Shown: positions 25,785 to 34,136 of the stretch, piece by piece
How positions within the stretch are numbered: the first letter of the stretch is position 1
Layout of the letters: each line of letters opens with the position of its first letter
Assembly (NCBI GenBank): GCA_016935015.1
Contig: JAFGRT010000070.1
Location: forward strand, 1 to 57,517
Source of the DNA: Acidobacteriota bacterium
Lineage (GTDB): Bacteria > Acidobacteriota > JAAYUB01
DNA length: 57,517 nucleotides
Direction of reading: 5' to 3'
Notes under the pieces: model-generated
What the model saw: only the letters and a program-made list of their open reading frames with translations
Told to the model about the DNA's origin: nothing
Database searches by the model: none
Made by a program: the position numbers and the translations under genes

Positions 25785-26678
25785 ATGAGTGCCGAACTCC
25801 GCGTGACGCCGTTTTTTGGTTGCATGATCTCAATGAAACTGCCCCAGTTCGAGGCGGCGGTGCGCCGGACAGTGGACAAGCTGGGTGTCGAACTGGTGGA
25901 TCTGGAGGGCTTTGCCTGTTGTCCCGATCCGCTCTATTACAAGACCCGCGACAAGATGACCTGGCTGATTCTGGCCGCCCGCAATCTCTGTGTGGCCGAG
26001 GATGCGGGCCTGGATATCGTCACCTGCTGCAGCGGGTGCACCGCCACCCTCTCTGAAGCGCGGGCCATGCTCACCGAGGACGAGGCCCTGTGTGCCGAAG
26101 TCAACGGGAAACTGAAGGCCATCGGCCGCGAGTTCAAGGGGACGATCCAGGTGAAACACATCGCCACCCTGATCCGGGAGGAGATCGGACTGGAAAAGGT
26201 GCGCGATTCGGTCACCCATCCCCTCACGGATCTGAAGGTGGCCATCCATTACGGCTGTCACTTGCTGAAACCGAGTCATATCATGCAGGTAGACGACCCG
26301 GATCATCCCACCATCCTGGAGGAGCTGATCCGGGCCGTCGGGGCCACGCCCCTCAATCACGAGGAGAAACTGCTCTGCTGCGGCAAGGCCTGTAACGATC
26401 CGGACCTGCCGCCGAAGATGTTGCTGGAAGTCATGCGTTCCGTCAACAAGCTGGACGTCCATTGCATGGCCCTGATCTGTCCCACCTGTTTTGATTCCTT
26501 CGACTTCGGCCAGATCAAGTTAAAGCGAATGTTTGATGAAGAGTTCCATATCCCGGTGGTCTATTACTTCCAGCTGCTGGCTCTGGCTCAGGGCATCGCG
26601 CCGGCCGAGGTCGGCCTGCACTGGCACAAGATCAAGACCGACAATATTTTGGAAGTGGTAGGTGCGGAAAATGCCTGA
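25785..26678 (+). CDS. hdrB: heterodisulfide reductase subunit B-like protein (two CCG domains)
   Basis: A 297-residue protein with the two cysteine-rich CCG domains of HdrB: FACCP...CCSGC in the first half (near 43-85), and CHLLKP, CCGKACND and CPTCF in the second (near 152-230). In methanogens these bind two noncubane [4Fe-4S] clusters that reduce the CoM-S-S-CoB disulfide. In bacteria the acceptor is generally unknown. Its place between hdrC and a selenocysteine hdrA makes an HdrABC core complete. A 96-base gap follows before hdrA. Confidence 0.93.
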   Translation: MSAELRVTPFFGCMISMKLPQFEAAVRRTVDKLGVELVDLEGFACCPDPLYYKTRDKMTWLILAARNLCVAEDAGLDIVTCCSGCTATLSEARAMLTEDEALCAEVNGKLKAIGREFKGTIQVKHIATLIREEIGLEKVRDSVTHPLTDLKVAIHYGCHLLKPSHIMQVDDPDHPTILEELIRAVGATPLNHEEKLLCCGKACNDPDLPPKMLLEVMRSVNKLDVHCMALICPTCFDSFDFGQIKLKRMFDEEFHIPVVYYFQLLALAQGIAPAEVGLHWHKIKTDNILEVVGAENA

Positions 26679-26774
26679 GCGACGAATGGACACGCAACGG
26701 GTCCGCCTACGCCGGATAGGCTCCATGAAGGACGGCTGTCGGAGTCTCCGGATCATGAAACGGGAGCGAACCTT

Positions 26775-28079
26775 ATGAACGAAAATGCGGTTCTGGTCAT
26801 CGGCGGCGGCATCGCCGGGATTCAGGCGGCTCTGGACCTGGCCCATATGGGCATCCAGGTGTATCTGGTGGAGAAGTCACCCAGTATCGGCGGCAAAATG
26901 GCCCAGCTGGCCAAGGTCTTCCCCACCAACGACTGCGCCATCTGAATCCTTTCGCCCAAGATGATTGATGCCGGTCGGCATCCGCTTATCGAACTATTGA
27001 CCTGCAGCGAAGTCATCGGCCTGGATGGCGAAGCCGGTGATTTTACGGCCCGGGTATTGAAAAAGTCACGCTATATCAGTGAGAAAGATTGTACCGGCTG
27101 CGGCGAATGCGCCCCGGCGTGCCCGGTGATCGTGCCCAACGAATTCGAAGCGGGCATGGGCGCCCGCAAGGCGGTGTTCATTCCCTTCCAGCAGGCCATT
27201 CCCTTTGCTTACATGATCGACAAGGAAGCCTGTCTCAACGACAATTTCATCGTTTGCGAGCGATGCGCCAACGCCTGTGACAAGAAAGCCATCGATTACG
27301 ACATGCCCGACCAGGTGCTGGAGCTGCCGGTCAGCGCTGTGGTCGTCGCCACCGGCTTCGACGAAATGGATCCCACACCGCTGCGCAGTTTCGGTTACGG
27401 CCTTCACGAAAACGTTCTCTACAGCCTGGAATTCGAACGGCTCACCAATTCCACCGGCCCGACCCGGGGCAGGATCCTGCGACCGTCGGACCAACGGGCA
27501 GTGAGCAGCATCGGTTTCATCAATTGTGTCGGTTCGCGTGCCCTGCGCTATAATCCCTACTGCTCGTCCGTTTGCTGCATGTTCACCACCAAGCAGGCCA
27601 TGGTGGCTCGCGAAACCAGCCCTGAACTGCAGAGTCACATCTTTTTCATCGATTTGCGCGCTGCCGGGAAAGGCTTCCGTAACTATATGGATCATGCCGT
27701 CACGGATTACGGCATTCACTATATCCGCGGCCGACCATCAAAGGTCGTGGAAACGGAAAACCAGGACCTGGTGATTTACTACGAAGACACTTCTACCGGC
27801 CAGGTCAGCCGCCTGACGGTGGAAATGGTCGTGCTGGCCACCAGCCTGGTACCCAACCGCAGTATCGTGACGCTGTCCGAGGTGTTGGGCATGGAGCTGA
27901 ACGAGCATCATTTCGTGAAAACGGCTCCCTACTCGCCGGCCTGTTCCAGCCGGGAAGGGGTATACGTTTGCGGATTCTGCCAGGGACCGGTTGGCATTGC
28001 CGAATCGGTCACCATGGCTTCCAGCGCGGCCTCCCTGGCGGCCGAGCTGGCCCTGGCCCGCGTCGGGAAGGAGGCCTGA
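26775..28079 (+). CDS. hdrA: heterodisulfide reductase subunit A, selenocysteine-containing (Sec57, UGA recoded)
   Basis: Read through the in-frame TGA at 26943-26945, this is a 434-residue HdrA. The FAD site [15 protein letters not shown] starts at residue 7, the conserved ...TNDCAI-U-ILSPKM motif has selenocysteine at position 57 where other HdrA proteins have Cys, then there is an inserted ferredoxin ([12 protein letters not shown] near 104, [16 protein letters not shown] near 158), INCVGSR, and the C-terminal FAD contact [10 protein letters not shown]. Without readthrough the first 56 codons and the following 375 would be two fragments of one domain, which makes no sense. HdrA bifurcates electrons at its flavin. 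GGGAG lies 8 bases before the ATG. Its stop overlaps the next gene (TGATG). Sec at this site is known in some archaeal and bacterial HdrA. Confidence 0.9.
26943..26982 (+). promoter_or_regulatory. UGA-Sec codon with putative bacterial SECIS hairpin 1
   Basis: The UGA (26943-26945) is followed 21 bases later by GATGCC-GGTC-GGCATC (26967-26982), a 6-bp perfect stem with a GGTC tetraloop; the loop starts 27 bases after UGA. Bacterial SECIS loops usually sit some 15-40 bases downstream and expose a G and U for SelB. The second Sec gene has the same loop with a changed but still paired stem. Confidence 0.8.
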
Positions 28080-29791
28080 TGATTGCAGCCGGGAGTGGGG
28101 ATCGATGCCGGATCGGCGTGTTTGTGTGCCACTGCGGCCGCAATATCGCCGGCTACCTGGATACGGCGGCCGTGGCCGATTATGCACGCACCTTGCCGGG
28201 GGTAGTGTATGTGTCGGAGAATCATTACTCCTGCTCCGAACCGGGCATGAAGGAAATCGGTCGGGCCATCCGGGAAGAGGACCTGACCCGGGTGGTCGTG
28301 GCGGCGTGTACACCTCGAACCCACGAACCGCTGTTCCGCAAAACCTGCGCCGACGCGGACCTGAATCCATATCTCTTCGAATTTGTCAACATCCGCGAAC
28401 AGTGCTCATGGGTGCATTCCAAGGATCGGGCGGCGGCCACCTGCAAGGCCATGGATTTGGTGCGGATGGGCGTAGCCAAGGCGGCCCTGCTGGAACCGGC
28501 CGAGGCGATCCAGGTGGAGGTTACCCCCGCCGCCCTGATCATCGGTGGCGGTGTGGCCGGCATGACGGCGGCAGTCAGCCTTGCCCGGCGGGGATTTCCC
28601 GTCTGTCTGGTGGAAAGGAAGCAGGAGCTCGGCGGTCGCCTGCATGACCTGAATCTGGTGTATCCCGTGGCCGAGAAGGCGGATGACCTGCGGGACCGCC
28701 TGCAGAAGAATGTGGCGAAATACGAAAAGATAGAGGTTCTGACGGGTGCTGGTGTAACTGCGGTCAACGGCTTCATCGGCCATTTCGAGGTGGAAATCGA
28801 ACAAGGCAAGAAAAAGTTGAGCCGTACTGTCGGCACCATCATCGTCGCCACCGGGGCCGACGTCCTGGTTCCCGAGGGCATGTACGGCTACGACGGCCAT
28901 CAGGTGATCACCCAGCTGGAGCTGGAGGCACAGCTGCGGGCCGGTACGTTCGCCGGGGAGTCGGTGGCCATGATCCAGTGTGCCGGTGCCCGTAACCAAG
29001 AGCGGTCCTATTGCTCCAAGATCTGCTGTTTTACGGCTCTTAAAAATGCAATGCAACTAAAGACTGCCCGGCCTGAGATGCCGCTCTATATTCTGTATCG
29101 TGATTTGCAGACTCACGGTCTTAAATACGAGGCTTTTCTCAATGAAGCCCGGGAAAAGGGGATCCAGTTCGTGCGCTATTCGGCCGATGATCCGCCCCAG
29201 GTGGCCGGCGGAGTAATCCGGGTGCGTGATCTCAATTTGAACCGGGAACTGACTCTGGCCGTGGATATTGTCGTCCTCTCCACGCCGCTGGTACCACGAC
29301 ACGATACCCGTGAGCTTTCCCACCTGCTCCGCGTGCCGGTGGGCGAGAACGGATTTCTGCTGGAAGCCCATGCCCAGCTGCGTCCGGTGGAATTCGCCAC
29401 CGATGGCGTCTACATCTGCGGTGCCGCTCTTTGGCCGGCCGATATCAGCGAGAGCATTTTCCAGGCTCAGGCGGCGGCAGCCAAGGCGGCTATCCCCATG
29501 GGGCAGGGATTGGTGAGCGTCGAGCCCATTACCTGTCAGGTCCGGCCGGAGCTGTGTCGGGGCTGCGGCCTCTGCGAGCAGATCTGCGAATTTCATGCCC
29601 CGGGTCTGACCATCCTGCAGAACGGTACCCGGGTGGCGGCCATCAACGAAGTGCTTTGCAAAGGCTGTGGCACGTGTGCCGCCATGTGTCCGACCAATGC
29701 CATCGTCGCCCGGCAGTTTACGGATCGTCAATTGTTGAGTATGCTCACGACAGCTCTGCGAGACTGGCATGCACCGGCGGTGAAGGAGTAG
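28079..29791 (+). CDS. HdrA-like flavoprotein without the Cys/Sec motif
   Basis: A 570-residue HdrA paralogue. The N-terminal HdrA domain (RIGVFVCHCGRNIAG near 11, VVVAACTPRTHEP near 75, NIREQCSWVH near 105) is followed by a thioredoxin-reductase-like FAD domain (ALIIGGGVAGMTAAV near 158), CAGARN and CSKICC cysteines near 300, and two C-terminal [4Fe-4S] motifs (CRGCGLCEQIC near 498, CKGCGTCAAMCP near 530). Where HdrA normally has the D-C-A-x-C/Sec stretch, this protein reads LVYPVAEKADDLRD, with no cysteine, so it lost that cluster ligand. It also lacks the inserted ferredoxin of its Sec neighbours. The start is the ATG overlapping the hdrA stop, with AAGGAGG upstream. It may serve as a second, non-bifurcating electron carrier in the complex. 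Confidence 0.88.
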   Translation: MIAAGSGDRCRIGVFVCHCGRNIAGYLDTAAVADYARTLPGVVYVSENHYSCSEPGMKEIGRAIREEDLTRVVVAACTPRTHEPLFRKTCADADLNPYLFEFVNIREQCSWVHSKDRAAATCKAMDLVRMGVAKAALLEPAEAIQVEVTPAALIIGGGVAGMTAAVSLARRGFPVCLVERKQELGGRLHDLNLVYPVAEKADDLRDRLQKNVAKYEKIEVLTGAGVTAVNGFIGHFEVEIEQGKKKLSRTVGTIIVATGADVLVPEGMYGYDGHQVITQLELEAQLRAGTFAGESVAMIQCAGARNQERSYCSKICCFTALKNAMQLKTARPEMPLYILYRDLQTHGLKYEAFLNEAREKGIQFVRYSADDPPQVAGGVIRVRDLNLNRELTLAVDIVVLSTPLVPRHDTRELSHLLRVPVGENGFLLEAHAQLRPVEFATDGVYICGAALWPADISESIFQAQAAAAKAAIPMGQGLVSVEPITCQVRPELCRGCGLCEQICEFHAPGLTILQNGTRVAAINEVLCKGCGTCAAMCPTNAIVARQFTDRQLLSMLTTALRDWHAPAVKE

Positions 29792-29793
29792 CT

Positions 29794-30231
29794 ATGGCCC
29801 CCAAAAAGAAGGATAGCAATGGATTCCACCCGCGCATCGTCGTGTTCGCCTGCAACTGGTGTTCCTATGCCGGTGCCGACCTGGCCGGTGTCAGCCGGTT
29901 GCAGTATCCGGCGGACATCCGGGTCATCCGCACCATGTGCTCCGGCCGGGTGAATCCGGCGTTCATCCTGAAAGCGTTCAAAATGGGCGCGGACGGAGTG
30001 CTCTGGACAGGCTGCCATTTCGGTGACTGTCATTACATGTTTGGCAACTATCGGGCCGAGGAGAACTACCAGCGACTGGCCAAAATTCTGGATCTGCTGG
30101 GAATCGAAAAAGAACGATACGGTCTGGAATGGATCTCGGCGGCGGAAGGCCAGCGCTGGAGCCGGATCATCAACGAGTTTGTGGAGAATGTGCAAAAACT
30201 GGGGCCCAAGAAGCTGGGAGTGAAATCATGA
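29794..30231 (+). CDS. mvhD: MvhD-like [2Fe-2S] electron-transfer protein
   Basis: A 145-residue MvhD-family protein with FACNWCSYAGAD (near 19), RTMCSGRV (near 47), GCHFGDCHY (near 71) and EWISAAEG (near 108). The five conserved cysteines bind a [2Fe-2S] cluster. In methanogens MvhD joins hydrogenase to HdrA. No hydrogenase gene is present here, so it probably joins HdrA to another electron source or to the HdrD-like protein. AAGGAG precedes the ATG; it overlaps the next gene by ATGA. The same domain recurs at the end of the fusion protein at 31393. Confidence 0.92.
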   Translation: MAPKKKDSNGFHPRIVVFACNWCSYAGADLAGVSRLQYPADIRVIRTMCSGRVNPAFILKAFKMGADGVLWTGCHFGDCHYMFGNYRAEENYQRLAKILDLLGIEKERYGLEWISAAEGQRWSRIINEFVENVQKLGPKKLGVKS

Positions 30232-31388
30232 ACGCGTCGGTTCAGAAGGCCCTCAAGGATTCCCGATCCTTCTTGTGCCTGGAATGCGGTCGCTGTACGG
30301 CTGTTTGTCCCGTATCCGGCGTCAAGCAGGATTTTTCACCGCGACGTGTGTTGAGCAACCTGTTGACCCTCAATAACAGCGACCCCCTAAACAGCACGTC
30401 TGTCTGGGAATGCCTGACGTGTGGTTATTGTTCCCTGGTCTGTCCCACCCGCGTGGACTACACGGGGCTGATGCGGGCTGTCCGCATGGAGGCCGAGAAA
30501 CCAGCCCTGGAAGAACTCTGCAGCCATGGCGGCGTCATGCAGACCATCATGCAGATCATGGTCTCCGGCAATCTCGACCAGAAACGGATGGGGTGGATAC
30601 CGGAAGAGGCCAAGTACTCCAAAACCAAGGGTGAGGTCATCTATTTTACCGGCTGCCTACCGTACTTCGATGCGTTTTTTTCCTACATCGACGTGGATAC
30701 CCTCCAGACGGGCCGGCAGACTCTGCGCCTGCTCAATGCCCTGGGCGTCAAACCGGTGGTTCTGCCCAACGAGCGCTGCTGCGGGCATGATTTGCTGTGG
30801 AGCGGTGATCTCGATGGTTTCCGTCGCCTCAACGAAATCAACCTGGAGCTGTTTGCTGGAACCGGCGCGCGGATACTGGTGACCAGTTGCGCCGAGTGCT
30901 ATCACATTTTCAAATACGAGGTCCCGGAACTGGTCGGAGACCACGGACTGGAAGTCCTGCATATCAGCCAGTTCCTGTACCGACATAAATCAAGCCTGCA
31001 GTCGAAGTTGCGCCCGGGCGAAAAGCTGCGGCTGACCTATCAGGATCCCTGCCGCCTGGGCCGTCAGGGCGGCGTCTACGATGAACCGCGGGATGTCCTG
31101 ACCCTGCTTCCCGGCGTGGAGCTGGCGGAAATGCCGCGGCACGGGCCCCAGGCCCTCTGCTGCGGGACCAGCGCCTGGATGAACTGCACGTCCTATTCCA
31201 AACAGATCCAGGCCGAGCGGCTGGCGGAGGCGGCCGGTACGGGCGCCGGTGTGCTGGTGACGGCCTGTCCCAAATGCTATATCCACTTTACGTGCGCCCA
31301 ACATGATCAGCCGTCGTCATCTGAAAAACAGGTGACGGTTCGTGATATGACCGATGTTATTGCTTCATCCCTGGAGGAAAGGAGGTGA
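30228..31388 (+). CDS. HdrD-like protein (fused HdrC iron-sulfur and HdrB CCG domains)
   Basis: A 386-residue protein with an HdrC-like N-terminus (CLECGRCTAVCP near 17-28, CLTCGYCSLVCP near 63-74) and a CCG-type remainder (FTGCLPY near 142, NERCCGHD near 180, TSCAECY near 221; DPCRLGRQ near 272, CCGTSAWMNC near 309, TACPKCY near 346). This is the HdrD/GlpC-type arrangement, with two CCG domains to hold noncubane clusters. It offers a second disulfide-type active site next to HdrB. BamD of the class II benzoyl-CoA reductase complex is of the same type. It overlaps mvhD by four bases. Confidence 0.9.
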   Translation: MNASVQKALKDSRSFLCLECGRCTAVCPVSGVKQDFSPRRVLSNLLTLNNSDPLNSTSVWECLTCGYCSLVCPTRVDYTGLMRAVRMEAEKPALEELCSHGGVMQTIMQIMVSGNLDQKRMGWIPEEAKYSKTKGEVIYFTGCLPYFDAFFSYIDVDTLQTGRQTLRLLNALGVKPVVLPNERCCGHDLLWSGDLDGFRRLNEINLELFAGTGARILVTSCAECYHIFKYEVPELVGDHGLEVLHISQFLYRHKSSLQSKLRPGEKLRLTYQDPCRLGRQGGVYDEPRDVLTLLPGVELAEMPRHGPQALCCGTSAWMNCTSYSKQIQAERLAEAAGTGAGVLVTACPKCYIHFTCAQHDQPSSSEKQVTVRDMTDVIASSLEERR

Positions 31389-31395
31389 TCCGGTG
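31378..31395 (+). promoter_or_regulatory. near-complete anti-16S Shine-Dalgarno before a GTG start
   Basis: AAAGGAGGTGATCC (31378-31391) is complementary to essentially the entire standard 16S rRNA 3' end, with GGAGG seven bases before the GTG at 31393. It fixes the start of the second selenoprotein gene and predicts very strong initiation, which may offset losses at the UGA codon. Confidence 0.85.
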
Positions 31396-33795
31396 TCCGA
31401 GCAACTGCGAATCGGTGTCTTTGTATGTGAATGCGGCTTGAACATCGCCGGAACCGTGGATTGTGACGCGTTGAGCGAGGACGCCAAAACTCTGAAGGAT
31501 GTCGTTTGTGTGATCAAGAACAAGTACACGTGTGCCGATCCGGGGCAGAACGAGATCAAGAAGGCCATCGGCGAGTACAACCTGAACCGGGTGGTCGTCG
31601 CGTCCTGCACCCCCAAGATCCACGAGCCTACCTTTCGCCAGTGCGTGGCCGAGGCCGGTCTCAATCCCTATCTGTTCGAGATGGCCAACATCCGCGAGCA
31701 CTGCAGCTGGGTTCATCCCCACGACCGGGAGAAAGCGACGGAGAAAGCCCGGAGTCTGATCCGCAGCGCCGTGTCGCGGGCCCGCTATCTGCAAAGCCAG
31801 GAAGAGGCGACGGTGCCTGTCACCCAATCGGCGCTGGTCATCGGCGGCGGTGTGGCCGGAATGCAGGCCGCGCTGGAGATCGCCGATGCCGGCTTTCCCG
31901 TCTACCTGGTGGAAAAGCAGCCCAGTCTGGGCGGGATCATGGCGGCGCTGGACAAGACGTATCCGACCATGGACTGTTCCATATGAATTCTCGGTCCCAA
32001 AATGATGGATGTCGGTCGACATCCGAGAATCAATTTGATGACCTACAGCGAAGTGGAACAGATCGCCGGATACGTGGGTAATTTCAAGGCACGCATCCGG
32101 AAAAAGGCCCGGTATGTGAACGAGACGGAATGCACGGCCTGCCGTGCGTGTGCCGATATTTGTCCCGTGGCCGTCCCCGATGAGTACCAGCAAGGCTTTT
32201 CTTCGCGCAAGGCGATCTATATCCCTTTTCCTCAGGCCGTGCCGTCGGCCTATGTGCTGGATATGAACAACTGCCTTGGTAACAACCCCATCGCCTGCGG
32301 CAAATGCCAGGAAGCCTGCGAGAAGAAATGTATCGACTACGACATGAAAGACGTCATCATGGAAGTGGATGTCGGTACGGTGGTCGTCGCGACCGGGGTG
32401 GACGTCTTTGATCCGTCCGTCATCCCGGAGTTCGGTTACGGCAGGCACGCAAACGTGATCACCAGCATGGAGTTCGAACGCCTGATCTGTGCCGGTGGAC
32501 CCACCGACGGGCATTTCATCCGCCCCTCGGACCGACAGCGACCCAGGCGCATCGGCTTCGTGCAGTGCGTGGGCTCCCGTTCCCGGAACGGCGGCAATCC
32601 CTATTGCAGCAATATCTGCTGTATGAATACGGTCAAAGACACCCTTCTGCTCAAGGAACATTATCCTGACATCCAGAGCTCGGTCTACTACATGGACATC
32701 CGTGCCTTCGGCAAGGGTTTCGAGGATCTGTACATGCGGTCCAAGGAGAAAGGCGTCCGCTATATCCGCGGCATTCCAGGCCGGATCGATGAAGACCCAG
32801 ACACCAAAAATCTGCTGCTCACGGTGGAGAACACCACCGCCAACCGAATTGAGAAGCATGACCTGGACATGGTGGTGCTGTCGGTGGGCGTTATCCCCCA
32901 ACGGGATGCCAATGTGGTGCAGCAGTTGCTGACCCTGTCCAAAACCTCCGACGGTTTTTTCATGGAGTCTCACCCCAAACTCAAACCGGTGGACGCACCC
33001 ACCAAGGGCGTCTTTTTCGCCGGCTGCGCCGAGGCACCCAAGGATGTCAAGGACAGCGTCACCCAGGCCGGGGCGGCGGCGTCCCGCAGCAATATTCTGC
33101 TCAACGCAGGCAAGGTGAAGGTGGAAGCCATTACCTCCATGATCAACAAGAGCCAATGCACCATGTGCGGTATCTGCGCGCGGGTTTGTCCTTACAATGC
33201 CATTACGGCCCCGGACAAGAAGAAGGGGATCTACCCGGTAGTCATTGAGGCGGCTTGCACCGGTTGCGGCACCTGCTCGGCCGAATGTCCTTTCGATGCC
33301 ATCACCATGCGGCATTTCACCGATGAGCAGATCATGGCCCAGGTAGAAACCCTTTTGGCAGACAAGCCCATGCAGAAGATCCTGTGCTTCGCCTGTAACT
33401 GGTGCTCCTACGCCGGCGGCGACATGGCCGGCACATCCCGGTTGGAGTATCCGTCGAGCATTGTGCTGGTCCGGACCATGTGCAGTGGCCGGGTGGATCG
33501 GAAGTTCGTGCTGCACGCCTTCCGCTGCGGCGCGCCGTTGGTGATGGTGTCAGGCTGTCATTTCTCCGATTGCCACTACATCAGTGCCGTGACTTGGACC
33601 CAGCGGCGAGTGGAACGACTCTGGAACGACCTGGAGAAATGGGGCATCCGGCCTGAACGCCTACAGCTGGAATGGATCAGCGCCGCCGAGGGGCAAAAAT
33701 TTGCCCGGGTGATGCGTGAACTCGAGGAGCTGCGAGAACAGGTGACTGTTGAGGAAGTCGAGTTCACCAAGAAGGTCCTTCAGAACAAGAAGTGA
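31393..33795 (+). CDS. hdrA: HdrA-MvhD fusion, selenocysteine-containing (Sec198, UGA recoded)
   Basis: Read through the TGA at 31984-31986, this is an 800-residue protein. Domains: the HdrA N-terminal domain (RIGVFVCECGLNIAG near 6; NIREHCSWVH near 99), the FAD domain (ALVIGGGVAGMQAAL near 152), ...TMDCSI-U-ILGPKM with Sec198 at the conserved Cys position, an inserted ferredoxin (CTACRACADICP near 244; CGKCQEACEKKCIDYD near 300), FVQCVGSR and CSNICCMN near 395-410, two [4Fe-4S] motifs (CTMCGICARVCP near 584; CTGCGTCSAECP near 621), and a C-terminal MvhD domain (CFACNWCSYAGGD near 664; GCHFSDCHY near 718; EWISAAEGQKF near 758). The fusion holds flavin, several clusters and the [2Fe-2S] exit in one chain. 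The GTG start has an exceptional ribosome site. Without Sec it would stop at residue 197 in the middle of the FAD domain. Confidence 0.92.
31984..32030 (+). promoter_or_regulatory. UGA-Sec codon with putative bacterial SECIS hairpin 2
   Basis: UGA (31984-31986) is followed by GGATGTC-GGTC-GACATCC (32007-32024), a 7-bp stem with the same GGTC loop as SECIS 1; the loop starts 27 bases after UGA, exactly as in SECIS 1. A lower stem ATTCTCGG (31987-31994) pairs with CCGAGAAT (32023-32030) directly after the UGA. The C-G to T-A exchange between the two stems keeps pairing. Confidence 0.85.
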
Positions 33796-33814
33796 TCCCT
33801 CCGGAAGGTGCAAT

Positions 33815-33976
33815 ATGGCGTGTGTGGAGATGATTTTCCGCTGTCTGCGCTGTGGCCATGAATTCGAGGAGAAGGCCGATCCCAAGGATTTTCCGAAGGA
33901 GCTAACCTGTCCCAAATGCATGAGCAACAGCGTGCGACGAATCATCAAGGAGAGAGCGGAAGAAAAAAAAGAATGA
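33815..33976 (+). CDS. small zinc-ribbon protein (FmdB-like)
   Basis: A 53-residue protein with two CxxC knuckles, CLRCGHEF and CPKCMSN, spaced as in FmdB-type zinc ribbons, and a charged tail. It follows the HdrA-MvhD fusion by 19 bases and is probably co-transcribed as the last gene of the cluster. Its role is unknown; such proteins are often regulatory or assembly factors. Confidence 0.75.
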   Translation: MACVEMIFRCLRCGHEFEEKADPKDFPKELTCPKCMSNSVRRIIKERAEEKKE

Positions 33977-34136
33977 TTGATCCGCCGGGGTGGACGGTTG
34001 ACTTTTTTGCGCATGGCTTTTTGCAACCCCGGTTTTTCCGACAACCCGCGCCTGGTTCAGGCGATCCGGGCGGGTGTTGGATGGGGAGGCCGCCGCGGCA
34101 GGGAAGACAGATTTTCGGTGAGCGGCCGGAAGTGGG

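Noticed and set aside
26961-28079. hdrA as a short gene starting at the ATG after the UGA
   Set aside because: This ATG has no ribosome site and would remove the FAD-binding GGGIAG segment; the upstream 56 codons complete the domain exactly.
31393-31986. A separate 197-residue protein ending at the UGA, with a second gene starting at 32002
   Set aside because: The break falls inside the FAD domain at the conserved Cys position, and a SECIS-like hairpin follows; one Sec protein explains both pieces.
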